NCBI RefSeq assembly: GCF_900115635.1
Contig: NZ_FOXE01000009.1
Span: 56,605 to 120,604, forward strand
From: Oscillibacter sp. PC13
GTDB lineage: Bacteria; Bacillota; Clostridia; Oscillospirales; Oscillospiraceae
Direction: 5' to 3'
DNA: 64,000 nucleotides
The position numbers and the translations under genes were made by a program. Position 1 is the first letter of the stretch, and each line of letters begins with the position of its first letter. The notes under the pieces are model-generated. The model saw only the letters and a list, made by a program, of their open reading frames with translations, had not been told where the DNA came from and searched no databases. This document shows positions 33,573 through 41,782 of this stretch, in pieces.

Positions 33573-34853
33573 CTATGCAGTTCCGGCGGAATCGAACAAA
33601 GACAGCTGTTCCAGTTCGGGCTGGGGCAGCAGAGGCCGCTCTGCCGCCACCAGACTCCGAAGAAGGCTGTCAGGGGTGAAGCGCAGGCCGTCCGTCATCT
33701 TGTGGTCGGCAGTCAGAAAGTACTGGGCCCGTTTCATCACAACCCCAAGCCGCCTCAGGTGGTCGATTTGCAGCCGGCCGGCCCGGCGGGCAGAGAGAAT
33801 GCGCCGGGCGGAGGTGACTCCTACACCTGGAATCCGCAGCAGCGTTTCATAATCCGCTGTGTTGACCTCCACGGGGAAAAAGTCCAGGTGACTGAGCGCC
33901 CAACTGCACTTGGGATCCACCTGGGGATTGAAATCCTGATGTTCTTCGTCCAGCAGCTCCTCCGCCCGAAAGCCATAAAACCGCAGCAGCCAGTCCGCCT
34001 GGTAGAGGCGATGTTCCCGCAGCAGGGGGGGCTTTACCTCTTTGGAAGGCAATAAGGCGTGCTCTACCACCGGCACATAAGCGGAGTAGAACACGCGTTT
34101 GAGCCGGTACCGGTCATACAGTCCCTGGGTCAGCCGGAGAATGTGAAAGTCGGAGTCCGCTGTAGCGCCCACAATGAGTTGGGTGCTCTGTCCGGTCGGG
34201 GCAAATTTGGGAGCGTGGCGGTATTTCACCAGTTCTTCCTTACTCTGCTGGTTTCGGGTTTGAATCTGTTTCATGGGCGCCAGAATGGCGCCCTTTGTTT
34301 TGTCCGGCGCCAGAGTTTTCAGCCCCATCTCCGACGGCAGCTCGATGTTCACGCTGAGCCGGTCTGCCAGAAAACCCAGCTGTTCCACCAGATCAGGCGA
34401 TGTGCCGGGAATGGCCTTGGCGTGGATGTAGCCGTTGAAGCGGTAAGTTTCCCGCAGCAGGCGCAGGGCACGGATCATCAGCTCGGTGGTATAGTCCGGG
34501 CTGCGGAACACCCCAGAGGAGAGAAACAGCCCCTCGATATAATTCCGGCGGTAAAATTGAATGGTGAGATCCGCCAGCTCCTCCGGCGTAAAAGCAGCCC
34601 GGCGGGTATCGTTGCTGCGGCGGTTGACACAGTACTTGCAGTCGTACACGCAGTTGTTGGTCAGCAGTACTTTGAGGAGGGTCACGCACCGTCCGTCAGC
34701 GGAGAAGGAGTGGCAGCAGCCCGCCACGGAAGATGAAGTGTTGCCCAGATACCCCTTTTTCGGCCCGCGGCTTCCGCCGCTGGAGGTGCAGGCCGCGTCG
34801 TATTTGGCGGCATCTGTCAGAATGGTCAGCTTCTCCAGGACGTCCATGGTCAC
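33573..34853 (-). CDS. Putative DNA modification/repair radical SAM protein
   Basis: 426 residues. The 4Fe-4S/SAM motif is CVYDCKYC (Cys 68, 72, 75). The N-terminal GGSRGPKKGYLGN and CCHSFSADGRCVTLLKVLLTNNC are family-specific. A helix-hairpin-helix near residue 350 (LLRIPGVGVTSARRILSARRAG) indicates DNA binding. Family annotation is repair or modification of DNA; the reaction is not established. The GTG at 34853 overlaps the stop of the 41-residue gene in front (GTGA), so I take it as start; ATG 34847 is the alternative. DUF4130 follows after 93 bases. Confidence 0.9.
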   Translation of the reverse strand: MTMDVLEKLTILTDAAKYDAACTSSGGSRGPKKGYLGNTSSSVAGCCHSFSADGRCVTLLKVLLTNNCVYDCKYCVNRRSNDTRRAAFTPEELADLTIQFYRRNYIEGLFLSSGVFRSPDYTTELMIRALRLLRETYRFNGYIHAKAIPGTSPDLVEQLGFLADRLSVNIELPSEMGLKTLAPDKTKGAILAPMKQIQTRNQQSKEELVKYRHAPKFAPTGQSTQLIVGATADSDFHILRLTQGLYDRYRLKRVFYSAYVPVVEHALLPSKEVKPPLLREHRLYQADWLLRFYGFRAEELLDEEHQDFNPQVDPKCSWALSHLDFFPVEVNTADYETLLRIPGVGVTSARRILSARRAGRLQIDHLRRLGVVMKRAQYFLTADHKMTDGLRFTPDSLLRSLVAAERPLLPQPELEQLSLFDSAGTA

Positions 34854-34975
34854 CGGGCCGCGCGGCGGCCGCTGCGCCGGGTGGGGCGCTCAATGGCGTC
34901 GATGACCCGGAAGAGCTGGGCGGTCAGAAACACTACGCCCACCAGCACAAAAAAGAATGTCCAGCCTGTCATCAT
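34850..34975 (-). CDS. 41-residue membrane protein, first gene of the LexA-box operon
   Basis: ATG-ATG at 34975 has AAGGAGG 8 bases upstream, the best site in this operon. The product has one hydrophobic helix (about residues 4-25, TGWTFFFVLVGVVFLTAQLF) and a strongly basic tail (RPTRRSGRRAAR), giving an outside-to-inside orientation. Its stop overlaps the radical SAM start. Not matched to a known family; size and topology recall small SOS-induced membrane peptides, which is inference only. Confidence 0.72.
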   Translation of the reverse strand: MMTGWTFFFVLVGVVFLTAQLFRVIDAIERPTRRSGRRAAR

Positions 34976-34993
34976 GAGAAGTTCCTCCTTATT

Positions 34994-35007
34994 CGAACTT
35001 TTGTTCT
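34994..35007 (-). promoter_or_regulatory. LexA-type box A
   Basis: CGAAC-N4-GTTCT at 34994-35007, the Gram-positive LexA half-sites with the right 4-base gap. It lies between the expected transcription start and the ribosome binding site. Confidence 0.72.
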
Positions 35008-35013
35008 ATTTAC

Positions 35014-35042
35014 ATTTTAACTCGAACAAACGTTCTTGTCAA
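35014..35042 (-). promoter_or_regulatory. Promoter of the SOS-type operon
   Basis: Minus strand: TTGACA (35042-35037), 17 bp, TAAAAT (35019-35014), 39 bases before the small ORF start. Confidence 0.88.
35023..35036 (-). promoter_or_regulatory. LexA-type box B within the promoter spacer
   Basis: CGAACAAACGTTCT at 35023-35036 fits the consensus CGAACRNRYGTTCG in 13 of 14 positions. It fills the space between the -35 and -10 boxes, where bound LexA would block RNA polymerase. Confidence 0.85.
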
Positions 35043-35050
35043 GCAATAAT

Positions 35051-35064
35051 CGAACAAAATTTCG
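35051..35064 (-). promoter_or_regulatory. LexA-type box C, degenerate
   Basis: CGAACAAAATTTCG at 35051-35064 has one changed base in the second half-site. It lies just upstream of the -35 box; the three boxes are spaced 29 and 28 bases apart. Confidence 0.55.
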
Positions 35065-35077
35065 AATGTTGCGGTAG

Positions 35078-35109
35078 AAAAATCCCCGCCCTTTTGAAAA
35101 AGGACGGGG
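35078..35109 (-). terminator. Intrinsic terminator of the ECF sigma unit
   Basis: CCCCGtCCTTTT pairs with AAAAGGgCGGGG on the minus strand, followed by a T-run. It isolates the LexA-type promoter from upstream transcription. Confidence 0.85.
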
Positions 35110-35116
35110 AAGGAGA

Positions 35117-36505
35117 TCACGGGTCGATTTGGAAGGGCTCCAGCGAGCAGACGGAGTCCGCCCAGGCACGGCGGCTGGCGGCATTGGACAGAAGAGTCCA
35201 GGGATAGAAGGATTTGTAGAGCTGCTGCTCATAGTAGATGCTGCTGTGCATGCCGAACCAGTCTTCACGAAGGTCCGTGGTAAAGGCGGCCCAGCCCTGT
35301 CGGTCTGCGGTGTGGAAGGGGAAGCTGAAGGCAGCCTGACAGGAGTACTGGGTGCTCCCGAAATAGGTGAGCTCCTCCGCCAGCTCCAAGGGAAGGTCCG
35401 CCGCCATGGCGGTCCCGTCGGAGGTCCACCGGAGCTGCCCGGTGATGTCCCGGGGCCGCTGCTCGTCGGAGTTGGTGTAGACGGTGATCTGATTCTGCCA
35501 GACTGTTCGGGGCGTTTCCTCCGGCAGGGAGAAGAAGTGGTAGGTGCGGATGGTGCGCTCCGCCAGACGCACATAAACGGTAGTAAAGGTCACTTCAAAG
35601 GGAACGTTCGCCTGATTCGGGTGCTCCGAGGGGGTGTAGGCCTCAAAGCAGCAGGCGTCGGCTTCGGCCAGGGATTCCAGTTCCGTCTCCGGCAGCTGCC
35701 CCAGCTGTTCAGCCGGGAAACCCAGCGCCGCCAGGCGGGTCCGGATGTCGGCAGTCTCCGCAGATTCGGAGGTCTGTTCGATGGGCGCTCCGTCAATGGC
35801 AAGATGGTTGGAGACAAGGCTGGCCAGCAGCACCAGCGCCAGCAGGGAGGCAAAGAACAGACGCCGCAGCTGCCTGGCTCCGGTGCGCACCGGGGCAGCC
35901 CGGACGGTGTAGCCCCAGTCCTCCAGTTCCGCCGCGGCCGCCAGCAGGGCCTTGACGATGCGGCAGAAGGCGTAGACCATGACGGCGAACACCCCAAAGC
36001 CCGGCTGGGGCCAGAAGAGGGCCAGAGCCATCAGCACCAGATACCACAGGCAGGCCCACAGAGCGGGGTCCCGTTTGGGCGTTTGGGCAATGGAGGATGC
36101 GGCCTGCCGCAGCCCCTGGCGAAGGAAGAGAAAGAGGAAAAAGGTCAGCACGCTGCTCAGAACAGGAAGCGCCGCGGACCATTTTCCGGAAAAGGGCGTG
36201 GCCAGCAGGATTAAATTACAATAAAGTAAAATCGCTTTACAAGCTGAGATCATCCAAGCTGCGCGGAACCAGCGGTTGGTTCTCCGCAGGGTGCGGAAGC
36301 CCAGATACAGCTCCACGGCGCCAACGGCGGGCAGCACATACTGCAGATACCAGAAGCTCAGTGTAAAGCAGGTGAGGCACAGGCCCAGGACGATGCGGCG
36401 CACGGCGTCCCGCCAGGGAGTCACGGCCCGGAGCGTCTGCTCCGGCGGCGTCAGATCGGTCATGGAATCCGCAAGTTCCAGGTCAAAAGCGTCCCATTCA
36501 GGCAT
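35117..36505 (-). CDS. Membrane partner of the ECF sigma factor (putative anti-sigma)
   Basis: 462 residues. A cytosolic N-terminus of about 40 residues precedes six or seven spans (about 40-240); residues 250-462 form an extracytoplasmic domain with no recognised family. It overlaps the sigma gene by 8 bases and begins at ATG 36505 after GGAGGTG, so synthesis is coupled. Position and topology suggest it holds the sigma factor at the membrane, but there is no zinc-type anti-sigma motif, so the role is inferred. Confidence 0.65.
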   Translation of the reverse strand: MPEWDAFDLELADSMTDLTPPEQTLRAVTPWRDAVRRIVLGLCLTCFTLSFWYLQYVLPAVGAVELYLGFRTLRRTNRWFRAAWMISACKAILLYCNLILLATPFSGKWSAALPVLSSVLTFFLFLFLRQGLRQAASSIAQTPKRDPALWACLWYLVLMALALFWPQPGFGVFAVMVYAFCRIVKALLAAAAELEDWGYTVRAAPVRTGARQLRRLFFASLLALVLLASLVSNHLAIDGAPIEQTSESAETADIRTRLAALGFPAEQLGQLPETELESLAEADACCFEAYTPSEHPNQANVPFEVTFTTVYVRLAERTIRTYHFFSLPEETPRTVWQNQITVYTNSDEQRPRDITGQLRWTSDGTAMAADLPLELAEELTYFGSTQYSCQAAFSFPFHTADRQGWAAFTTDLREDWFGMHSSIYYEQQLYKSFYPWTLLSNAASRRAWADSVCSLEPFQIDP

Positions 36506-37040
36506 CCTTGTCACCTCCCAGCTCCTGCCGCAGCTGTTGGCGCAGCCGGTACAGCCGGCCCTCTGCGGCGCGTTCGGTCAGGCCCATCTCCGCGGCAATC
36601 TGGGAGATGGACTGCAGGTAGTAGTATTTCCGATAGAACAGCTGACGGTCCCGCTCACCAAGGCGGCCAAGAGCGGCTTTCAGCCGTTCCGCCCGCTCCC
36701 GGCGGAGGAGCTCCGCCTCTGGTGTGTTCTGGTGGGCCGGTTCGACAGCAGGCTCCGTCAGGTGGGCCTCCCGCCGCTGGCGGGCCTTCCAGTGATTCAA
36801 AGCGGTGTTCCGGGCTGCGGCGGTGAGATAGGCCGTCAAAGCACCCCGGCCGGCGTCATAGCCGTCCAGTTTCTGCCACAGGGAGAGGGAGACCTCTGAA
36901 AAACAGTCCTCCGCGTCCTGGGGATCCCGGAGGATGCCGCCGATGACATAACGCAGCAGGGGACCGTATTTGGCCAGCAGCGCCTCCATCCCGTCGGCGG
37001 GGGCGGATTGCAGCTGTTCCAGCAGCTCCGCGTCGCTCAT
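36498..37040 (-). CDS. ECF-type RNA polymerase sigma factor
   Basis: 180 residues with only regions 2 and 4. Region 2: ILRDPQDAEDCFSEVSLSLWQKLDGYD and LTAYLTAAARNTALNHWKARQRRE; region 4: LGERDRQLFYRKYYYLQSISQIAAEMGLTERAAEGRLYRLRQQL. GAAGGAGGAGC fits ATG 37040 better than the GTG six bases upstream. Signal unknown; cotranscribed with the membrane protein after it. Confidence 0.9.
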   Translation of the reverse strand: MSDAELLEQLQSAPADGMEALLAKYGPLLRYVIGGILRDPQDAEDCFSEVSLSLWQKLDGYDAGRGALTAYLTAAARNTALNHWKARQRREAHLTEPAVEPAHQNTPEAELLRRERAERLKAALGRLGERDRQLFYRKYYYLQSISQIAAEMGLTERAAEGRLYRLRQQLRQELGGDKDA

Positions 37041-37106
37041 GGGCACGCTCCTCCTTCCTGAAAGCTGATTCTACTCTATCATACAACTGCCGGCGGGAAA
37101 ACCCAC

Positions 37107-37142
37107 AAAAAAATTCCCACGGCATCTTTGCCGCGGGAATTT
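37107..37142 (-). terminator. Intrinsic terminator of the threonine aldolase gene
   Basis: AAATTCCC...CGGC pairs with GCCG...GGGAATTT; seven T residues follow on the minus strand. Confidence 0.85.
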
Positions 37143-37252
37143 CAGAAAGAGAAGAGCGCCGCCGCGGCGCTGGTGACACGGCTGTCCGGCCGCCGCCGGC
37201 AAAAGTTCTCTCAATGGTGCTGTTGGTTATATGAAGAATATTTTCCAGATGC

Positions 37253-38284
37253 TTATTGACAGGATGCAAGGTCTTTTAAAAATGCCTCCACCGCCGCCTC
37301 CGGTGTGGCCCAGCTGGTGACCAGGCGGATGCAGGTGTGGGAATCGTCCACCGGGCGGTCAATCTCAAACGCATAGCCCTTGGCCTCCAGATGTTCGACC
37401 ACACTGTTTGGCAGCACCGGGAACTGCTGGTTGGTGGAGGATTCCACCGGGAAGGGATACCCCAGGGCGGCTATGCCGTCCCGGAGCCGGAGGGCCAGCT
37501 GGTTGGCGTGGCGGGCCAACTCGAAGTAGAGGCCGTCCGTAAGCAATGCCTGGAATTGGAGTCCCAGGAGCCGCCCCTTGGCCAGGATGGCGCCCCGCTG
37601 CTTCATATGCCAGCGGAAGTGGCTGCGGGGGACGGCGCCGTTGATGACCAGTGCCTCGCCGAACAGGGCGCCGTTTTTCGTACCGCCGAGATAAAAAACG
37701 TCTGTCAGTGCCGCCAGGTCCGGAAGGGACAGGCCGTTCCCCTCCGCCGTCAGGGCGGAACCCAGCCGGGCGCCGTCCAGGAAGAGGTACAGCCCATGGG
37801 CGTCGCAGCAGCAGCGCAGGGCCGTCAGTTCCGCCTTTGTGTAAATGGTGCCGATCTCCGTGGTGTCGGAGACATACACCAGCCGGGGGGACACCATGTG
37901 CTCCGAGCCGTTGTGCCCCGCCAGCACGGATTCCACCAGTGCGGGGGTCAGCTTGCCGTCCGGGGTGTCCACGGTGCAGACCTTGTGGCCGGTGGCCTCA
38001 ATGGCGCCGGTCTCGTGGACGCTGACATGGCCGGTGGAGGCGGCAATCACCGCCTCATAGGACTGGAGGAGGGCATCCACCGTCACTAGATTTGCCTGGG
38101 TGCCGCCCACCAGAAAGTGGATGTCCGCATCGGGGGCACGGCAGAGCCGGCGAATCAAATCCGCCGCTGTCTGGCAGCGTGGGTCCAGGCCATAGCCGCA
38201 GGTCTGTTCCAAATTGGTGTCGATGAGGGCCTGGAGAACCCTGGGATGGGCGCCTTCACTGTAGTCATTGCGAAAACTGTACAT
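37253..38284 (-). CDS. Low-specificity L-threonine aldolase
   Basis: PLP enzyme splitting threonine/allo-threonine to glycine and acetaldehyde; 343 residues. Opening SFRNDYSEGAHPRVLQAL, the aromatic/His stack region STGHVSVHETGAIEATGHKV, Asp-Ala-Arg LFLDGARLGSAL, and the Schiff-base Lys in FYLGGTKNGALFGEAL are all present. ATG at 38284 begins at the conserved start; the frame opens seven codons earlier with TTG. Single-gene unit with its own promoter. Confidence 0.93.
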   Translation of the reverse strand: MYSFRNDYSEGAHPRVLQALIDTNLEQTCGYGLDPRCQTAADLIRRLCRAPDADIHFLVGGTQANLVTVDALLQSYEAVIAASTGHVSVHETGAIEATGHKVCTVDTPDGKLTPALVESVLAGHNGSEHMVSPRLVYVSDTTEIGTIYTKAELTALRCCCDAHGLYLFLDGARLGSALTAEGNGLSLPDLAALTDVFYLGGTKNGALFGEALVINGAVPRSHFRWHMKQRGAILAKGRLLGLQFQALLTDGLYFELARHANQLALRLRDGIAALGYPFPVESSTNQQFPVLPNSVVEHLEAKGYAFEIDRPVDDSHTCIRLVTSWATPEAAVEAFLKDLASCQ

Positions 38285-38328
38285 AAAAATGGTCTCTCTT
38301 TCCAAACTGTAACAATTTTGATGTTGAA

Positions 38329-38357
38329 ATCATACCGCGGTTCAGGTATAAATGCAA
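38329..38357 (-). promoter_or_regulatory. Promoter of the threonine aldolase gene
   Basis: Minus strand: TTGCAT (38357-38352), 17 bp, TATGAT (38334-38329). Confidence 0.78.
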
Positions 38358-38484
38358 GTGCGGCAATTTAGCGAAAACCGTTCCATAAATTTGAAAAAAT
38401 TGTGAATACTAGGGAAAGACGGGAACTTTTCAAAAGCGGAAGCGTCTGTATCCCTGCACAACAAGTAAAAATAAGGAGAATGAC

Positions 38485-38982
38485 ATGAGAAGAAGTTTGG
38501 CAATGGCACTGGCCCTGCTGCTGGTGAGTCTGCTGGCAGCCTGCGGCGGTGAGAAAACAACGGAAACCAAAGATGTGGATTTGACAGAATTCTACTCCGG
38601 CCTTGAGACGGAGTACGGCTGGGGCGATGGCTACATGGCCGATATTGAGGGCGAGCTGCTGGAGAACTACTATCCCGGCCTCAGCGACATTTCCACCGTA
38701 CAGCTGATCGCAAGGGCACCTATGATGAGTGCCGTGGTGAACGAGGTGGTCTTGCTGCAGTGCGAGACGGAGGAGGATGCGGCCAAGGCCGCCGCCATTT
38801 TGCAGGAGCGCATCGACTATCAGGTGGGTGACGAGACCAACCCCGGCGGGGCCTGGTATCCCGAGTCCATCGAGTCCTGGAAAAAGGCCCAGGTGATTCA
38901 GCAGGGCACCTATGTGGCGCTGCTTGCCTCGGCGGAGCACCAGGAGGAGATGGCAAAGGCCTATAACGATCTGTTTGCGTAA
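38485..38982 (+). CDS. DUF4358 lipoprotein
   Basis: 165 residues. Signal peptide with lipobox LLAACGG (lipidated Cys near 20), then a small DUF4358 domain (VDLTEFYSGLETEYGWGDGYMADIEGELLENYYPGLSDI...). Function unknown, but it is commonly found with MBOAT and DHHW genes as here, suggesting an accessory of surface acylation. ATAAGGAGAA precedes ATG. It is 75 bases before the MBOAT gene. Confidence 0.88.
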   Translation: MRRSLAMALALLLVSLLAACGGEKTTETKDVDLTEFYSGLETEYGWGDGYMADIEGELLENYYPGLSDISTVQLIARAPMMSAVVNEVVLLQCETEEDAAKAAAILQERIDYQVGDETNPGGAWYPESIESWKKAQVIQQGTYVALLASAEHQEEMAKAYNDLFA

Positions 38983-39057
38983 CATGCGCAGAAAGAGACG
39001 GGTCAGCCGCGGCACCGCTGCGGCTGACCTTTTAAACGGACGGGGGGAGGAGCACAC

Positions 39058-40485
39058 TTGGTTTTCAGCAGCCTGACATTTTTGTTTGCGTTTCTGCCGC
39101 TGACCCTTGCGGTGTATGTTCTGACGCCGCTGCGGTGGCGGAATTTCGTGCTGCTCATGGTCAGCCTGGTGTTTTACGGCTGGGGGGAGCCGGTGTATAT
39201 CACTATCATGTTCGTCTCCATCCTCATCGACTACACCCATGGCCTGTTGGTGGAAAAGTACCGGGCGGATGACCGGAAGGCCCGGTGGTTTGTGGGGCAG
39301 AGCGTCGTATTCAACCTGCTGCTTCTGGGCTTTTTCAAGTACGGCACCTTTTTTGCGGAAAACCTGTACCTGCTCACCGGGATTCAGCTCCCCCAGAGCG
39401 TGAGCATCGGCGGCGTCACCATGCCGCTTCTGGGGATTCCGCTGCCCATTGGTATTTCCTTTTTCACCTTTCAGACCATGAGCTATACCATCGACGTCTA
39501 CCGCCGGGATGCGCCGGTACAGCGGAACATTGTGAACTTCGGCGCCTTTGTCACCATGTTTCCCCAGCTGATTGCCGGACCCATTGTGAAGTACAAGACG
39601 GTGGCGGCGGAGCTGAACCACCGAATCCACACGGCGGAGGGATTTGCACTGGGGGCCCGCAGGTTCTGTGCGGGCCTTGCCAAGAAGGTGTTGCTGGCCA
39701 ATGCCGTCGGCGCCCTGTGGGAGGAGTGCCTGGCTGCCCAGAGCGCCGGCACGCTGACGGTGGTGGGAGGCTGGACGGGCCTTTTCGCCTTCGGCTTCCA
39801 GATTTACTTTGACTTCTCCGGGTACTCCGATATGGCCATCGGACTTGGACAAATGTTCGGCTTCCGCTTTCCGGAAAACTTCGACTATCCTTATCTTGCA
39901 TCCTCGGTGACGGAGTTCTGGCGGCGGTGGCACATGTCCCTGACCTCCTGGTTCCGGGAGTATCTGTATATTCCCCTTGGGGGCAACCGGGGCGGCACCG
40001 TGCGGACGCTGCGGAATATTCTGATTGTCTGGTTCTGTACCGGCTTCTGGCACGGGGCCAGCTGGAACTTTGTGCTGTGGGGACTGTATTTTGCCCTCTG
40101 GCTGATTCTGGAGAAATACGTGTTCCGGGGATTGCTGGAACGGACCCCCGGGTGGGTGAAGCACGTCTATACGATTCTGGTGGTGTTTGTGGGCTGGGGC
40201 ATCTTTGCCATGGAGGATTTGGGCGTGTGCGGAGCGTATCTCGCCCGCTGCTTCGGTGCCGCGCGGCTGTGGAGCATGGCGGATGGCTTCCGCCTTAGGA
40301 GCTATGCCCTGACCTTTGCGGCGCTGATTCTCGCCTCCACAACGATTGGCCGGGACGGCTGGGCAAAACTTTCGGAGCGGGCACAGAGAATTTTGACGCC
40401 GGTTCTGATGGCGCTGACACTGGTGCTCTGCACGGCCTATCTGGTGGACGGCAGCTACAACCCGTTTTTGTATTTCCGGTTTTAA
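39058..40485 (+). CDS. MBOAT-family O-acyltransferase (AlgI/DltB-like)
   Basis: 475 residues, about ten spans. The family signature is complete: SVTEFWRRWHMSLTSWFREYLYIPLGGNRGG, and the catalytic His in GFWHGASWNFVLWGLYF. Earlier blocks GISFFTFQTMSYTIDVYRRD and FPQLIAGPIVKY are typical of the AlgI branch that transfers acetyl groups across the membrane to polysaccharides. Starts with TTG at 39058 after GGGAGGAG. Followed after 14 bases by its DHHW partner. Confidence 0.95.
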   Translation: MVFSSLTFLFAFLPLTLAVYVLTPLRWRNFVLLMVSLVFYGWGEPVYITIMFVSILIDYTHGLLVEKYRADDRKARWFVGQSVVFNLLLLGFFKYGTFFAENLYLLTGIQLPQSVSIGGVTMPLLGIPLPIGISFFTFQTMSYTIDVYRRDAPVQRNIVNFGAFVTMFPQLIAGPIVKYKTVAAELNHRIHTAEGFALGARRFCAGLAKKVLLANAVGALWEECLAAQSAGTLTVVGGWTGLFAFGFQIYFDFSGYSDMAIGLGQMFGFRFPENFDYPYLASSVTEFWRRWHMSLTSWFREYLYIPLGGNRGGTVRTLRNILIVWFCTGFWHGASWNFVLWGLYFALWLILEKYVFRGLLERTPGWVKHVYTILVVFVGWGIFAMEDLGVCGAYLARCFGAARLWSMADGFRLRSYALTFAALILASTTIGRDGWAKLSERAQRILTPVLMALTLVLCTAYLVDGSYNPFLYFRF

Positions 40486-40499
40486 GGAGGGAAGAGGAC

Positions 40500-41615
40500 A
40501 TGACAAAGACATACGGCCGCCTTTTGACGGCGATGTTCTGCCTCTTCCTGGGAGGCCTTCTGGCGTGGCACGTGCTGCTGCCGGACCGGGAGAAGTCCGA
40601 CGTGGAGAACCGCAGCCTGCAGCAGCGTCCGGAATTTTCCTGGGCCGCTCTGACGGACGGCAGCTATACGGCGGATGTAGAGGCCTACTTTGCCGACCAG
40701 TTCCCGCTGCGGGACGGCTGGACGGGCTTGAAGGCCCGGGTGGAGCAGCTCCTCGGCAAGCGGGAGTTCCACGGCGTATACCTGTGCGGAGATACCCTGA
40801 TTTCCAAGGTGGAAACGCCGGATGAAACGCTGGTGGAGAAGAATCTCTCCTACGTCCGGCGTCTGGCGGAGAAGACAGAGATTCCCGTCACGCTGGGCTT
40901 CATCCCATCGGCGGCAGAAATCTGGAAGGACAAACTCCCCGCCGGGGCGGAGAGTTGGGACCAGTCCGCTTTTCTGGAGCAGGCGGCGGGGGTGGGAGTG
41001 CCCATGGTGGACTTAAAGACCACCATGGAGGCCCACGCAGGGGAGAAGATTTTCTACCGCACGGACCATCACTGGACAAGCCTTGGGGCCTTTTATGGGG
41101 CCAACGCAGTGCTGGATGCCCTTGGGCGGGAGTCGCTGAACCAGGCGGATTTTGCGCCGGAGGCTGTCAGTGACGCCTTCTGCGGGACGCTGTATTCCAC
41201 TTCAGGCATCCACTGGCTGCCGCCGGATACCATGGAGTTCTGGGCGGAGGAAGCAGGGCTTTCCGTTACCTCCTGGCGCAGCGGCAGCCCGGAGCCATCG
41301 GCCTTGTATGACCGGACGTATCTTGCGGAGAAGGACAAGTATTCCGCTTTCCTGGGGGGAAACCAGCCTCTGTGCGTCATCCGGAACGAAAACCTGCCCG
41401 GCGGAGGAAGGGTGCTGCTGGTGCGGGACTCCTATGCGGATTCCCTGGCGCCGCTCCTGGCCCAGCGGTTTGAGGAGGTCCATCTGCTGGATCTGCGGTA
41501 TTACCGGGCCTCTGTTGCCCAATACGCGGCGGAGCATGGCGTGGATGAGATTGTGGTACTGTACAGCGTGCCGAACTTCATCACAGACAAAAATGTGGTG
41601 TTTCTGAGTCAGTAA
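40500..41615 (+). CDS. DHHW-motif protein, AlgX/AlgJ-like acetylation partner
   Basis: 371 residues. One N-terminal anchor (about 8-27), then an extracytoplasmic SGNH-like domain. The name-giving motif is YRTDHHWTSLGAF near residue 185; the late GRVLLVRDSYADSLAPLLAQRFEEVHLLDLRYY carries the Asp-Ser pair. Members are thought to hand acetyl groups from the MBOAT protein to a glycan. GGAGGGAAG precedes ATG. Last gene of the operon; the substrate is not indicated by neighbours. Confidence 0.9.
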   Translation: MTKTYGRLLTAMFCLFLGGLLAWHVLLPDREKSDVENRSLQQRPEFSWAALTDGSYTADVEAYFADQFPLRDGWTGLKARVEQLLGKREFHGVYLCGDTLISKVETPDETLVEKNLSYVRRLAEKTEIPVTLGFIPSAAEIWKDKLPAGAESWDQSAFLEQAAGVGVPMVDLKTTMEAHAGEKIFYRTDHHWTSLGAFYGANAVLDALGRESLNQADFAPEAVSDAFCGTLYSTSGIHWLPPDTMEFWAEEAGLSVTSWRSGSPEPSALYDRTYLAEKDKYSAFLGGNQPLCVIRNENLPGGGRVLLVRDSYADSLAPLLAQRFEEVHLLDLRYYRASVAQYAAEHGVDEIVVLYSVPNFITDKNVVFLSQ

Positions 41616-41630
41616 GCAAATTTCCAAACG

Positions 41631-41668
41631 GCAAAGAGGCCGCCCGCCGGGCGGCCTCTTTGCATTTG
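41631..41668 (+). terminator. Terminator-like hairpin after the DHHW gene
   Basis: GCAAAGAGGCCGCCC pairs with GGCGGCCTCTTTGC; a short ATTTG tail follows. Confidence 0.7.
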
Positions 41669-41688
41669 TACAGCAAACGATCAAACTA

Positions 41689-41720
41689 TCCATATGGCGC
41701 GTTCCATCGCGCCATATGGA
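41689..41720. repeat. Perfect 13-bp palindromic hairpin
   Basis: TCCATATGGCGCG (41689-41701) and its exact complement (41708-41720) around TTCCAT. No T-run, no ORF, located between convergent genes. Confidence 0.75.
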
Positions 41721-41782
41721 TGGAAACTCCAAACGCCATCGCTTTGCCTGCTGTCGGGATGCACGTCACGGCGCATGAAGTT

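Noticed and set aside
38368..40512. Minus-strand ORF of 714 residues opposite the MBOAT gene
   Set aside because: Composition rich in His/Gln/Arg/Pro, no family features; shadow of the MBOAT coding strand.
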